From an uncultured Lachnospiraceae bacterium (lineage in GTDB: Bacteria; Bacillota; Clostridia; Lachnospirales; Lachnospiraceae): DNA of 29,497 nt. This document shows positions 15,207-22,610 of the stretch, one piece after another (the first letter of the stretch is position 1; every line of letters starts with the position of its first letter). A model generated the notes under the pieces. The model searched no databases. It was given only the letters and a program-made list of their open reading frames with translations, and had not been told where the DNA came from. The stretch is taken from contig CAJUIS010000028.1 of the NCBI GenBank assembly GCA_910586645.1, forward strand, positions 1 to 29,497, written 5' to 3'. The position numbers and the translations under genes were made by a program.

Positions 15207-16661
15207 ATGCTTTTTCCAAAAATTAAGGAAGGAGCGAGAAAAATTCAAGAAGTAATCCTGTTTGGCCGGTATCTGGTTCTTTCAGAACTTGGGAGAGCAA
15301 GCGGCAGCATTGTATATCTGGCCAGACATCAAAAACTGGGTGAATATCGGGTCATTAAGCGTATAGTAAAAGATTCCGGTTCCGCCTGGAAGGTTCGGGA
15401 GGCAGAGATCCTGAATCATCTGAAACACCCCGGAATTCCAGATATTTATGATATGGAAGAAGATGAAGAAGCTTTTTATATCATAGAGGAATATATAAGG
15501 GGTGAATCTTTGGAAGCATTGATGCTTCAATCATCATTTATTACTCCGGATTTTATATATCATACCATTATGGAAGTTGCAGATATTTTAAATTATATGC
15601 ATCACTTAAAACAAGGTCCTGTAATATATCAGGATTTAAAATCAGAACATGTGATTATAAGTGAAAACGGCATAAATCTGATTGATTTTGGCATAGCTTC
15701 CTGCCCTTTTGAATCCGGAAATAAATTTCAAAATTATGGGACTCCGGAGTTTTGCGCTCCGGAAAAGTTAAATAACGCACGCATCAGCGTTCAGACAGAT
15801 ATATACAGCATTGGAAAATTGCTGGAAAAACTGGTTTACGCGGAAGGAACAAAAGAGTCCCAATATCTTATGCATATTGCAGAAAAAGCGATGAAGCCTG
15901 ATTTGTCAGAACGTTATGCTTCGGTAAAAGCATTTCAGGAAGATTTGGAAAAACATATGCAGTCAAAAGGAAGTTCAGTAAATGAAAAGCATCTCTTAAA
16001 AAAAATTATAATAGCCGGCAGTCAGTCACGTATAGGGACAACCCATCTGTCAATTGCATTTACGGAATATTTAAATCGGCAGAATATATTTGCAGTGTAT
16101 CAGGAAAAAAATTCCAGCAACCATATGCGGAAGTTCATTTTTAAAAATGGCTTTACGAAAGAAGGCGGGCTTTACCGCAGAGGAAATTTTTGGGGGATGC
16201 CTGCATATGGAAAAGGCATAGAAATAAATATTCCGGAAACTGCCGTTGAAATTTTAGATTACGGTTCGAATTTAGAAAAGGCTTTGTCAGAAAAAGCAGA
16301 TATGTTTCTTTTCATAATGGGGAGCAGAGAGTGGGAAACAGAATATTCCGATTTGTCTTATGAAAAATTGAAAGATAAAAAAGAATTGACTGTTTTAACA
16401 AATTATGGGGCAGGAAAACAGGCAAAGAAATATGCCAAAAAATATAAAAGATCTGTCTATTGTTTTCCACTTGACGAAAATCCCTTTATAATGACAAAAG
16501 AAAAGGAGAGGCTGTTTGAAGGATTGCTGGAGAAAGAAGGAAAAACCAATCAGAAGCATTGGAATTGCCGGAAGCATCCGTGGATGCGGAGTAACGCATT
16601 TGTCCGTAGCATTGTCAAATTATGCCGCAAGCGGACTGGGGGAAAACACAGCGTATCTTGA
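15207..16661 (+). CDS. Hanks-type Ser/Thr kinase domain fused to a degenerate MinD/ParA-like P-loop domain
   Basis: Numbering is from the ATG at 15207 (484 residues); the real start may be ATT 15243. Residues about 18-250 are a protein-kinase domain: glycine loop LGRASGSIVY (only partly canonical), Lys51 in VIKRI, alphaC Glu near 65-67, catalytic loop YQDLKSEH (D143, K145), DFG at 160-162, APE at 184-186 and a late Arg236. HRD is YQD and the metal-binding Asn is His148, so activity is uncertain. No membrane segment or PASTA repeat is seen, so it should be cytosolic. Residues about 264-440 form a second domain beginning IIIAGSQSRIGTTHLSIA, like a MinD/TadZ P-loop but without the lysines, and with EILDYGS as a Walker-B-like strand. 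The last 37 or so residues look like out-of-frame sequence and overlap the next ORF. Function unknown. Confidence 0.8.
   Translation: MLFPKIKEGARKIQEVILFGRYLVLSELGRASGSIVYLARHQKLGEYRVIKRIVKDSGSAWKVREAEILNHLKHPGIPDIYDMEEDEEAFYIIEEYIRGESLEALMLQSSFITPDFIYHTIMEVADILNYMHHLKQGPVIYQDLKSEHVIISENGINLIDFGIASCPFESGNKFQNYGTPEFCAPEKLNNARISVQTDIYSIGKLLEKLVYAEGTKESQYLMHIAEKAMKPDLSERYASVKAFQEDLEKHMQSKGSSVNEKHLLKKIIIAGSQSRIGTTHLSIAFTEYLNRQNIFAVYQEKNSSNHMRKFIFKNGFTKEGGLYRRGNFWGMPAYGKGIEINIPETAVEILDYGSNLEKALSEKADMFLFIMGSREWETEYSDLSYEKLKDKKELTVLTNYGAGKQAKKYAKKYKRSVYCFPLDENPFIMTKEKERLFEGLLEKEGKTNQKHWNCRKHPWMRSNAFVRSIVKLCRKRTGGKHSVS
15225..15245 (+). promoter_or_regulatory. Strong ribosome-binding site leading to an in-frame ATT codon
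   Basis: AAGGAAGGAG (15225-15234) lies eight bases before ATT (15243-15245), in frame with the kinase. The upstream ATG at 15207 has no such site and almost no leader. Starting at ATT would place the N-terminus directly ahead of the kinase's first strand (VILFGRYLVL), as is usual for Hanks kinases. ATT starts are rare (infC is the known case), so this is a hypothesis. Confidence 0.45.
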
Positions 16662-17160
16662 GCTTTGCGGACACGGAGAAATTACGCATTGGAAAGAAAC
16701 AAAAGGAAAAGATTATTTTTCGGATTGCGGAGTCCATTACTATCCGGATTTTAGAAAAGAGGATATACCGATTCTTTTAAATCTTGAATATGAAAGAATT
16801 ATTATGGATTTTGGAGATGCATATGTCAGTTTTCGAGAAGAGATTTTAAGATGCGACAGAAAAGTATTCCTTTTAAATTTAAATCCCTGGCAGAAGTTTG
16901 CCGCTGAAAAAATGGCAGATACGATTCAAAACAAAAACTGGGGAGGCATACAGCCGCTTTATGCCAGTGTAAACGCACAAAAAGATGTCAAAGAGGAAAT
17001 GGAAAAGAAATACAAAATTCAGGTGACTGATATTTTTTCCATACCGAATCCAAAGCGTATCCGGACAGAAAGTTTTTCCTGTATGGATTTTATTTTAGGA
17101 TATTCCAATGCAAATACAAAAAGGAGAAAATCACTGCTGTCCATCAGAAGGAAAGCATAG
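16516..17160 (+). CDS. Degenerate MinD/ParA-like P-loop protein, second copy of the domain
   Basis: A 214-residue ORF in the +1 frame relative to the kinase gene, overlapping it by 146 bases. The TTG start has AAAGGAG seven bases upstream. The frame is open only back to 16495. Its core starts at about residue 13 with SIGIAGSIRGCGVTHLSVAL, clearly related to the P-loop domain at the end of the kinase protein (AGS-x4-G-x-THLS-x-A in both), and has the Walker-B-like strand YERIIMDFGD (about 92-101). As in the first copy, the P-loop lysines are missing (Val26 at the usual Lys), so ATP hydrolysis is doubtful. The C-terminus is basic (KRRKSLLSIRRKA). It could be a separate protein or, if the overlap is really a frameshift, the third domain of one long protein. 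Function unknown. Confidence 0.75.
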   Translation: MKDCWRKKEKPIRSIGIAGSIRGCGVTHLSVALSNYAASGLGENTAYLELCGHGEITHWKETKGKDYFSDCGVHYYPDFRKEDIPILLNLEYERIIMDFGDAYVSFREEILRCDRKVFLLNLNPWQKFAAEKMADTIQNKNWGGIQPLYASVNAQKDVKEEMEKKYKIQVTDIFSIPNPKRIRTESFSCMDFILGYSNANTKRRKSLLSIRRKA

Positions 17161-17177
17161 TTTTTCACAAAACGCAG

Positions 17178-17426
17178 TTGTACCGTTTTATTTTTGGGCA
17201 GAGTGAAAAAGTACGTATGATCGAAGATCGAAAAAGGCAGTTATTTGTAGAACTGCAGAATATTGAAAAGAAAGGGATTACATTGTGGCTTGAAGGAGCT
17301 CCGAGTGATTCCGGCGGCATCACAGACGCTGTTTTTGTAAATGAAGACAATGCGTATATGAGAGATTATGTTTATGACGAGGGGGTGCTAAAAGAACTCC
17401 GGTTTGATAAAATCTGTAATTATTAA
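17178..17426 (+). CDS. Small hypothetical protein at the end of the kinase/P-loop cluster
   Basis: An 82-residue ORF, not recognised. It has a basic, helical first half (QSEKVRMIEDRKRQLFVELQ), then a more acidic half with WLEGAPSDSGGITDAVFV, and no cysteine motif, signal or membrane segment. The start is unclear. TTG 17178 has no good ribosome-binding site but lies 17 bases after the previous stop, so coupling is possible. The frame stays open upstream through an ATA at 17157 that overlaps the previous TAG and has AGAAGG five bases before it. An ATG at 17217 would give a 69-residue product. The position just behind the P-loop gene on the same strand suggests it belongs to that cluster. Confidence 0.55.
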   Translation: MYRFIFGQSEKVRMIEDRKRQLFVELQNIEKKGITLWLEGAPSDSGGITDAVFVNEDNAYMRDYVYDEGVLKELRFDKICNY

Positions 17427-17561
17427 ACAGGTTTTGCCGGAAATAAAACAATAAGAAATTTTGTAACCAGTAAATATGGGATTTTGTAATGAATGCATTC
17501 TGATTCAGGTTCCTCAATGCCGTGCAGAATGTCAGATAAAAAGATAAAAGACAAAGAAAAG

Positions 17562-17601
17562 AAAAATCCATGCAGAGAAGCAATTCTGTGTGGATTTTTT
17601 T
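17562..17601 (+). terminator. Rho-independent terminator of the kinase/P-loop cluster
   Basis: AAAAATCCATGCAGA (17562-17576) pairs with TCTGTGTGGATTTTT (17585-17599), 15 bp with two G-U pairs, followed by T to 17601. The A-rich left arm means it could also act on the other strand. The rest of 17427-17719 holds this hairpin and the next promoter; no gene was seen. Confidence 0.85.
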
Positions 17602-17652
17602 ACTTCCGGTGACAAAGAGTGTGCAGAATTGATAAATAATAGGCGTTTTTTG

Positions 17653-17681
17653 TTTGAATCTGTAATTTGGTATGTTATAAT
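17653..17681 (+). promoter_or_regulatory. Promoter of the GH18 family gene
   Basis: TTTGAA (17653-17658), 17-base spacer and TATAAT (17676-17681), extended by TG at 17673-17674. The leader is short, about 30 bases, and contains GGAGG at 17706-17710. Confidence 0.7.
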
Positions 17682-17719
17682 GCAAAAAGCAGATATTATA
17701 ACGTAGGAGGAGACAATGA

Positions 17720-19456
17720 ATGGATAAAAAACGAATCAGGCAGACTGCCGTATTGGTTGCCGTAGTTGTTGCAACTATTATTTTGGTTATTATAATTGGC
17801 AAAATTATAAATAAATATACGCCCACAAAAGAAGAAAAGGATTTGTTTGAATATTATGGGATCACGGACGAAACTTCTGCGGCGATTGTTTTGAACCATG
17901 AAATAGTTTCCCAGAAGGCAGTCATAAAAGACGGGGTTTTATATGTGGATTATGAAACGGTAAAGGATTTGTTTAACAGACGTTTTTACTGGGATACAAA
18001 TGAAAATCTGTTGCTGTATACAACGGCAGACGACGTTATATCTGCGGAGGTGTCAGGCAGGGATTACTTTGTAACAAAAAAGAAGCATACGGAAGATTAT
18101 ACAATTGTATATGCGGACTCAGAAACGGCATACATCGCAATGGAATATGTAAAAAAATTTACAGATCTGGATTACAGATTTTATGAAGATCCAAACCGGA
18201 TTGTCGTAACGACTGACTGGTCGGAATTTACGGCTGTTCCTGTAAAAAAGGATACGCAGATTCGTTACAAAGGCGGAATAAAAAGTCCGATTCTTACACA
18301 GATAGAGAAAGAAAGCATACTGGTTTTGCTGGAAAGCGGAGAAGACTGGGATAAAGTCGCTACGGAAAACGGCATTATCGGTTATATTCAGAAGAAAAGA
18401 GTAGGGGAAGAAGAGAAAAAGAAATATAATCACAATTTTGAAAAGGAAGAATTTCAGCATCTTTTAAAAGAAGGAAAAATTAATATGGGCTGGCATCAGG
18501 TTACGACGCGGGATGCAAATAAATTGGTAGCGGATGTAATTGCAAAGACAAAGGGATTAAACGTCATATCGCCGACCTGGTTTTATTTAAATGATAATGA
18601 AGGAAATTTGATGAGCCTTGCGGACGGGGAATATGTAAACTATTGCCACAGCCAGGGAATCGAAGTATGGGCTCTTGTCAGCAATCTTGAAAATAAAGAA
18701 GTTAATACTACAGATGTCCTGACGCATACTTCAAAACGCACTAATATGGTAAATCAACTGATTGCAGCGGCAATCCAGTATAATTTTGACGGGATTAACG
18801 TAGATTTTGAGTCAATCGACCAGGAGGCGGGAGACGGGTATATTCAGTTTATCCGGGAACTTTCTTTGAAATGTGAGAATAACGGCATCATATTGTCCGT
18901 GGACAATTACGTTCCGACAGAATACACTGCTTTTTATGACAGAAGCGAACAGGCGGTTTTTGCAGATTATGTGGTTATTATGGGTTATGATGAACATTAT
19001 GTCGGTTCAGACGAAGGTTCGGTAGCTTCCATTGGATTTGTAAAACAGGGAATAGAAGATACGTTAAAAGAAGTTCCCAAAGAACAGACGATACTTGGCG
19101 CTCCATTTTATACAAGGGTCTGGATTGAAACGCCAAAAGAAGCGGCGGATGATGTGGAGGCGGCTTCCGAGGATTATGTGCCGTATGAGCTTTCTTCTCA
19201 GGCAATTAATATGGAGGAAGCCTGGAATATGGTTTCAGTCAACGGCGTGGAAGCCGTTTGGTCGGAAGAGGACGGACAATATTATGCCGAATATGCAAAT
19301 GATGGAAAAACTTATAAAATCTGGCTTGAAGATGTAAAATCAATGGAACTCAGGCTGGCGGAATCTTCAGAAAATGATCTTGCGGGAATGGCGTTCTGGA
19401 AACTTGGACTGGAACAGGAAAATATTTGGGATACAATTATAAAATATATGAATTGA
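17720..19456 (+). CDS. Membrane-anchored GH18 family glycoside hydrolase with SH3-like domain
   Basis: Cell-surface protein, 578 residues. A basic N-terminus and a single hydrophobic segment (about residues 9-28) form an uncleaved signal anchor. Next come a copper-amine-oxidase-N-like region (about 45-135, VLYVDYETVKDLF), an SH3-like module (about 165-235) and a GH18 barrel (from about 255). In the barrel the catalytic motif reads FDGINVDFE with D357, D362 and the acid E364, and the last strand has GMAFWKLG. This layout matches the YaaH/SleL-like branch that includes spore-cortex N-acetylglucosaminidases, so a peptidoglycan substrate is more likely than chitin; vegetative or spore use cannot be decided here. 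The start is ATG 17720, nine bases after GGAGG; a nearer ATG at 17716 opens only a three-codon frame. Confidence 0.9.
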   Translation: MDKKRIRQTAVLVAVVVATIILVIIIGKIINKYTPTKEEKDLFEYYGITDETSAAIVLNHEIVSQKAVIKDGVLYVDYETVKDLFNRRFYWDTNENLLLYTTADDVISAEVSGRDYFVTKKKHTEDYTIVYADSETAYIAMEYVKKFTDLDYRFYEDPNRIVVTTDWSEFTAVPVKKDTQIRYKGGIKSPILTQIEKESILVLLESGEDWDKVATENGIIGYIQKKRVGEEEKKKYNHNFEKEEFQHLLKEGKINMGWHQVTTRDANKLVADVIAKTKGLNVISPTWFYLNDNEGNLMSLADGEYVNYCHSQGIEVWALVSNLENKEVNTTDVLTHTSKRTNMVNQLIAAAIQYNFDGINVDFESIDQEAGDGYIQFIRELSLKCENNGIILSVDNYVPTEYTAFYDRSEQAVFADYVVIMGYDEHYVGSDEGSVASIGFVKQGIEDTLKEVPKEQTILGAPFYTRVWIETPKEAADDVEAASEDYVPYELSSQAINMEEAWNMVSVNGVEAVWSEEDGQYYAEYANDGKTYKIWLEDVKSMELRLAESSENDLAGMAFWKLGLEQENIWDTIIKYMN

Positions 19457-19489
19457 TGTATATAAATGCAAAATATTTTATTTTTATAC

Positions 19490-19517
19490 TTGTTTTTATA
19501 TATAAAGGTGGTACAAT
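19490..19517 (+). promoter_or_regulatory. Promoter of the amino-acid ABC transporter operon
   Basis: TTGTTT (19490-19495), 16-base spacer and TACAAT (19512-19517) with TG at 19509-19510 (extended -10). No T-box, riboswitch or terminator was recognised in the short leader before 19560. Confidence 0.55.
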
Positions 19518-19559
19518 AAATAATATTTGTGTAAACGAAGAAAAGGAAGGAGTAAAATT

Positions 19560-20393
19560 ATGAAAAAAGCAGCAATCGCATTATTATTCACTTTAACGCT
19601 GGCAATCGCCGGATGCGGCAATAAGGCGGAGGATGCAGATTCTTCGAAAAAAAGCGCGGATGATAAGACAGGCTCAGAGAGTGCGGCAAATACAGAAAAC
19701 GGTGAAGGGCCTCTTGCGGACGGCGTTTTAAATGTTGGGACAAACGCGGAATTTCCGCCGTTTGAATTTGTAGGAGATGACGGGGAACCGGACGGATTTG
19801 ATATGGCTTTAATCAAAGCGATTGGAGAGAAGATGGGCGTAGAGGTGACAGTTGAAAATATGGAATTTGATTCTCTGGTCGCTTCTATCGGCAGTAAAAT
19901 TGACGTGGCAATCGCTGGTATGACGATTACGGACGAGCGTAAGAACATGGTGGATTTTTCCGATGAATATTATGAAGCAGTGCAGTATGTTATCGTTCCG
20001 GCGGATTCTGAAATTGCTTCCGCAGCGGATTTGGAAGGAAAAAATATTGGCGTGCAGCTTGGCACAACAGGGGATTTTATTGTAGAAGACATTAAAGACG
20101 CAACTGCAGCGCAGTATAACAAAGCCGTAGATGCGGTAAACGATTTGAGAAACGGAAGAGTGGACGCCGTTATTATTGACAAAAACCCGGCTCAGGTTTT
20201 TGGCGAGCAGTTCAAAGATGAAATAAAACTGTTTGACGGAGAAAGCGCGGAATTTGGATTTGAAAAAGAATATTATGCGATTGCTCTGCCAAAAGGCGAT
20301 GAGGAACTGGCAAAATCCGTAAACGATGCGCTTGCAGAGATCAAAGCGGACGGAACTTTTGATGAACTGGTAAAGCAGTACATAGAAAACTAG
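19560..20393 (+). CDS. Polar amino-acid ABC transporter, substrate-binding lipoprotein
   Basis: Extracytoplasmic solute receptor, 277 residues. The signal peptide ends in a lipobox LAIAGC with the lipid-modified Cys19, followed by a flexible Ser/Asp/Glu-rich linker (about 20-48). The periplasmic-binding-protein type 2 fold begins with LNVGTNAEFPPFEF. Further family marks are GFDMALIKAIGEKMG, VAIAGMTITDERK (the Arg contacts the ligand carboxylate) and the hinge region VIVPADSE. These point to a polar or charged amino acid; the exact ligand (for example cystine, glutamine or arginine) cannot be read from sequence. ATG 19560 is chosen because GGAAGGAG ends seven bases before it; the in-frame TTG at 19527 would bury the signal peptide. 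The permease and ATPase follow at once. Confidence 0.95.
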   Translation: MKKAAIALLFTLTLAIAGCGNKAEDADSSKKSADDKTGSESAANTENGEGPLADGVLNVGTNAEFPPFEFVGDDGEPDGFDMALIKAIGEKMGVEVTVENMEFDSLVASIGSKIDVAIAGMTITDERKNMVDFSDEYYEAVQYVIVPADSEIASAADLEGKNIGVQLGTTGDFIVEDIKDATAAQYNKAVDAVNDLRNGRVDAVIIDKNPAQVFGEQFKDEIKLFDGESAEFGFEKEYYAIALPKGDEELAKSVNDALAEIKADGTFDELVKQYIEN

Positions 20394-20403
20394 GAGAATA
20401 TCA

Positions 20404-21105
20404 ATGAACGAATGGTTTGCAGATGTGGCATATAAATTCCAGATTGCCTTTCTGGAGGGTGATCGGTGGAAGCTTTATCTGAGCGGTCTTGGCGTTACGC
20501 TTCAAGTTGCGGTTTTCGCAGCGGTTTTGGGCGTGGCAATCGGTACGGTTGTCGCATTGATGAAACTTTCTGTAAGAAAAGACGGAAAACGCTCTGTCTT
20601 TTCTGTTATAGCCCAGATTTATATTGATATTATCCGCGGTACGCCGTCTGTGCTTCAGCTTTTGATTATGTGGTTTATTGTGATGAAGGGAAGCAAAAAC
20701 GGAGCGCTTATTGCAATTTTAACGTTTGGCATCAACAGCGGCGCCTACGTGTCCGAAATCATGCGGGCGGGGATTCAGGCAGTTGACCACGGACAAATGG
20801 AAGCGGGACGTTCCCTTGGGTTGTCAAAGGGACAGACAATGCGTTATATCATTCTGCCTCAGGCGGTAAAAAATGTTCTGCCGCCGATTGGAAATGAGTT
20901 TATTGTTCTGCTGAAAGAGACTGCGATTGTAGGTTATGTAAGTCTTTCGGATTTAACCAGAACTGCAAGCCAGGTTTCTTCCCGGACATTTGAAGCGTTT
21001 ATGCCGTTGGTTGGCGCAGCCGTTATCTATTTTATCATTATTAAGATACTCAGCAAGATGATTGAGAAACTGGAGAGGAGGCTGCGAAAAGGTGATCACC
21101 GTTAA
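20404..21105 (+). CDS. Polar amino-acid ABC transporter, permease (HisMQ/GlnP family)
   Basis: Membrane subunit, 233 residues, with about five hydrophobic segments (LYLSGLGVTLQVAVFAAVLG near the N-terminus through IYFIIIKILS at the end). The cytoplasmic EAA loop reads EAGRSLGLSKGQTMRYIILP, which docks onto the ATPase, and IDIIRGTPSVLQLL is the common signature of the family. The N-terminus is typical of the His/Glu/Gln/Arg permease type. AGGAG before the ATG at 20404 supports the start, ten bases after the binding-protein stop. The 3' end overlaps the ATPase gene by 14 bases. A single permease gene implies a homodimer in the membrane. Confidence 0.95.
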   Translation: MNEWFADVAYKFQIAFLEGDRWKLYLSGLGVTLQVAVFAAVLGVAIGTVVALMKLSVRKDGKRSVFSVIAQIYIDIIRGTPSVLQLLIMWFIVMKGSKNGALIAILTFGINSGAYVSEIMRAGIQAVDHGQMEAGRSLGLSKGQTMRYIILPQAVKNVLPPIGNEFIVLLKETAIVGYVSLSDLTRTASQVSSRTFEAFMPLVGAAVIYFIIIKILSKMIEKLERRLRKGDHR

Positions 21106-21814
21106 AAATCTGCATAAATCTTTTGGAAAAACAGAAGTGCTAAAGGGTATTGACTATCATGTGGAAAAAGGGGAAAAGATTGTTATTGTGGGCCCTTCCG
21201 GTTCCGGAAAAAGCACGTTTCTGCGCTGCATGAACCTATTGGAGCAGCCGACAAGCGGAGAAATCTGGTTTGACGGCCAGTTGATTACGGATCCAAAGAC
21301 GGATATCAACAAAGTCAGGGAACATATGGGAATGGTGTTTCAGAATTTTAATTTATTCAACAACCTTACCATTATGGGAAATATTACGCTGGCTCCCGTT
21401 AAGCTAAAGCTGATGAGTCAGGAAAAAGCGGATGAAACGGCAATGAACCTCTTAAAAAGAGTAAATTTAACGGAAAAAGCGGACGCTTATCCGTCGCAGC
21501 TTTCCGGCGGGCAGAGACAGAGAATCGCCATTGTCCGATCGCTTGCAATGAGTCCGAAAGTTATGCTTTTTGACGAACCTACGTCAGCGCTTGATCCGGA
21601 GATGGTCGGCGAAGTGCTCGACGTAATGAAAGAACTGGCGGAAAGCGGCATGACGATGGTTGTCGTAACGCATGAAATGGGATTTGCAAGAGAAGTTGGC
21701 AGTAAAGTTTTATTCGTAGATGAAGGAATCATTATGGAAGAAAATACTCCCGGAGAGTTTTTTTCAAACCCGAAAAACCCGAGGCTTCAGGATTTTCTTT
21801 CGAAAGTATTATAA
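21092..21814 (+). CDS. Polar amino-acid ABC transporter, ATP-binding subunit (GlnQ/HisP type)
   Basis: Cytoplasmic ATPase of the importer, 240 residues. Visible motifs are Walker A GPSGSGKS (K40), Q-loop in GMVFQNFNLF, signature LSGGQRQRIAIVR, Walker B VMLFDEPTSALD and the H-loop VVVTHEMGFA. The start is GTG 21092: GGAGG (21077-21081) lies ten bases upstream and the peptide MITVKNLHKSFG is the standard N-terminus. An ATG at 21062 in the same frame would add residues encoded by the permease's 3' end and by the ribosome-binding site. The overlap with the permease suggests coupled translation. The operon ends at the hairpin just downstream. Confidence 0.96.
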   Translation: MITVKNLHKSFGKTEVLKGIDYHVEKGEKIVIVGPSGSGKSTFLRCMNLLEQPTSGEIWFDGQLITDPKTDINKVREHMGMVFQNFNLFNNLTIMGNITLAPVKLKLMSQEKADETAMNLLKRVNLTEKADAYPSQLSGGQRQRIAIVRSLAMSPKVMLFDEPTSALDPEMVGEVLDVMKELAESGMTMVVVTHEMGFAREVGSKVLFVDEGIIMEENTPGEFFSNPKNPRLQDFLSKVL

Positions 21815-21820
21815 ATTTTT

Positions 21821-21853
21821 AAACGGGAGAGCATATGGCGTCTCCCGTTTTTC
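21821..21853. terminator. Terminator of the ABC transporter operon
   Basis: AAACGGGAGA (21821-21830) pairs with TCTCCCGTTT (21841-21850) around a ten-base loop, continuing into TTTTTC. It may also end spmB transcripts from the other strand, though the tail there is weaker. Confidence 0.85.
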
Positions 21854-21943
21854 TCTTGAGAAAATACATAGAAAAGATACCTCTGCATGACTGTGCCCGG
21901 CATAGTCAAGTTTAAAAGTTTCCAGGATGGCAGGGCTTTTTGG

Positions 21944-21972
21944 TTGAAAGCGGGTCAGGCATATTGTATACT
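21944..21972 (+). promoter_or_regulatory. Consensus-like promoter pointing antisense into spmB
   Basis: TTGAAA (21944-21949), 17-base spacer and TATACT (21967-21972) on the plus strand. No plus-strand gene follows; the next 550 bases are the spmB gene on the other strand. It could drive an antisense RNA. Upstream, TGACTGTG (21887-21894) and CATAGTCA (21900-21907) form a hairpin around CCCGG of unknown meaning. Confidence 0.4.
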
Positions 21973-22001
21973 GTAGAATAGCGGAAAGAAAAGAGACGTT
22001 T

Positions 22002-22529
22002 TTATACCATAAAAGAAGCGAGAAAAATACTGGCTGCAATGCCGCACAGGGTTGCAAATAAAGCTCCCGTCAAAGTAAATCTGGTTTTTTTGACATGGAT
22101 ATGCATAAAATAAATGCTCATGGTATAAAAAATTGTTTCTGTACAGCTCATCATAATTGAAGCGGCAAGGCCGGGAAAAGAATCTGTGCCGTGCGTTTTA
22201 AATAAGTCCAGAAGCAGTCCGGTTGCTGCAGAAGAAGAAAACATTTTTACGATGGTTATGGGAATCAGATCGGTCGGGAAATGGAGCGGCCCCATCAAAT
22301 TTTTTAAAAATTCTGAGAGAAATTCAAAAAAACCGGAAGCGCGCAGAATGCCGACGGCAGTCATCAGGCCCACTAAAGTGGGAAAAATATCGATTACCGT
22401 AGAAAAACCGTCTTTTGCCCCTTTTAAAAAATCCTGATAGATATTCTGGCGGTTTAAAAGTCCGTAAGCGACAATCAGAAATATAGTTAAGGGAATGACA
22501 GATTCGGATAAAAATAATAAAAAACGCAT
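22002..22529 (-). CDS. spmB: Spore maturation protein B-like membrane protein
   Basis: Integral membrane protein of the nucleoside-recognition/gate domain family; SpmB takes part in spore-core dehydration in Bacillus. The 175-residue protein starts with SESVIPLTIFLIVAYGLLN, then QDFLKGAKDGFSTVIDIFPTLVGLMTAVG and PITIVKMFSSSAATGLLLDL, and SIMMSCTETIFYTMSIYF, all core motifs of the family. I place the start at the ATG 22527-22529 because GGAG lies seven bases upstream. The longer frame from 22622 would add 31 residues that are not family-like and overlap the divergent cysteine-synthase-like gene. SpmB is normally encoded next to SpmA; no SpmA is adjacent here. The protein is about the usual SpmB length. 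Confidence 0.88.
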   Translation of the reverse strand: MRFLLFLSESVIPLTIFLIVAYGLLNRQNIYQDFLKGAKDGFSTVIDIFPTLVGLMTAVGILRASGFFEFLSEFLKNLMGPLHFPTDLIPITIVKMFSSSAATGLLLDLFKTHGTDSFPGLAASIMMSCTETIFYTMSIYFMHIHVKKTRFTLTGALFATLCGIAASIFLASFMV

Positions 22530-22610
22530 ATATATGCTCCGGGGTGTTTTTTTCAATATATGATAATATTGCTCCATCCATGAAAGAATAATAAAAGACA
22601 GGAGAAGAAG

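Noticed and set aside
21062..21091. ATG at 21062 as the ABC ATPase start
   Set aside because: The added residues are encoded by permease sequence and the ribosome-binding site; GTG 21092 has GGAGG ten bases upstream and the standard N-terminus.
22186..22437. Plus-strand 83-residue ORF downstream of the antisense promoter
   Set aside because: It lies wholly within spmB, has no ribosome-binding site and a random-looking composition, so the promoter is reported only as a possible antisense RNA.
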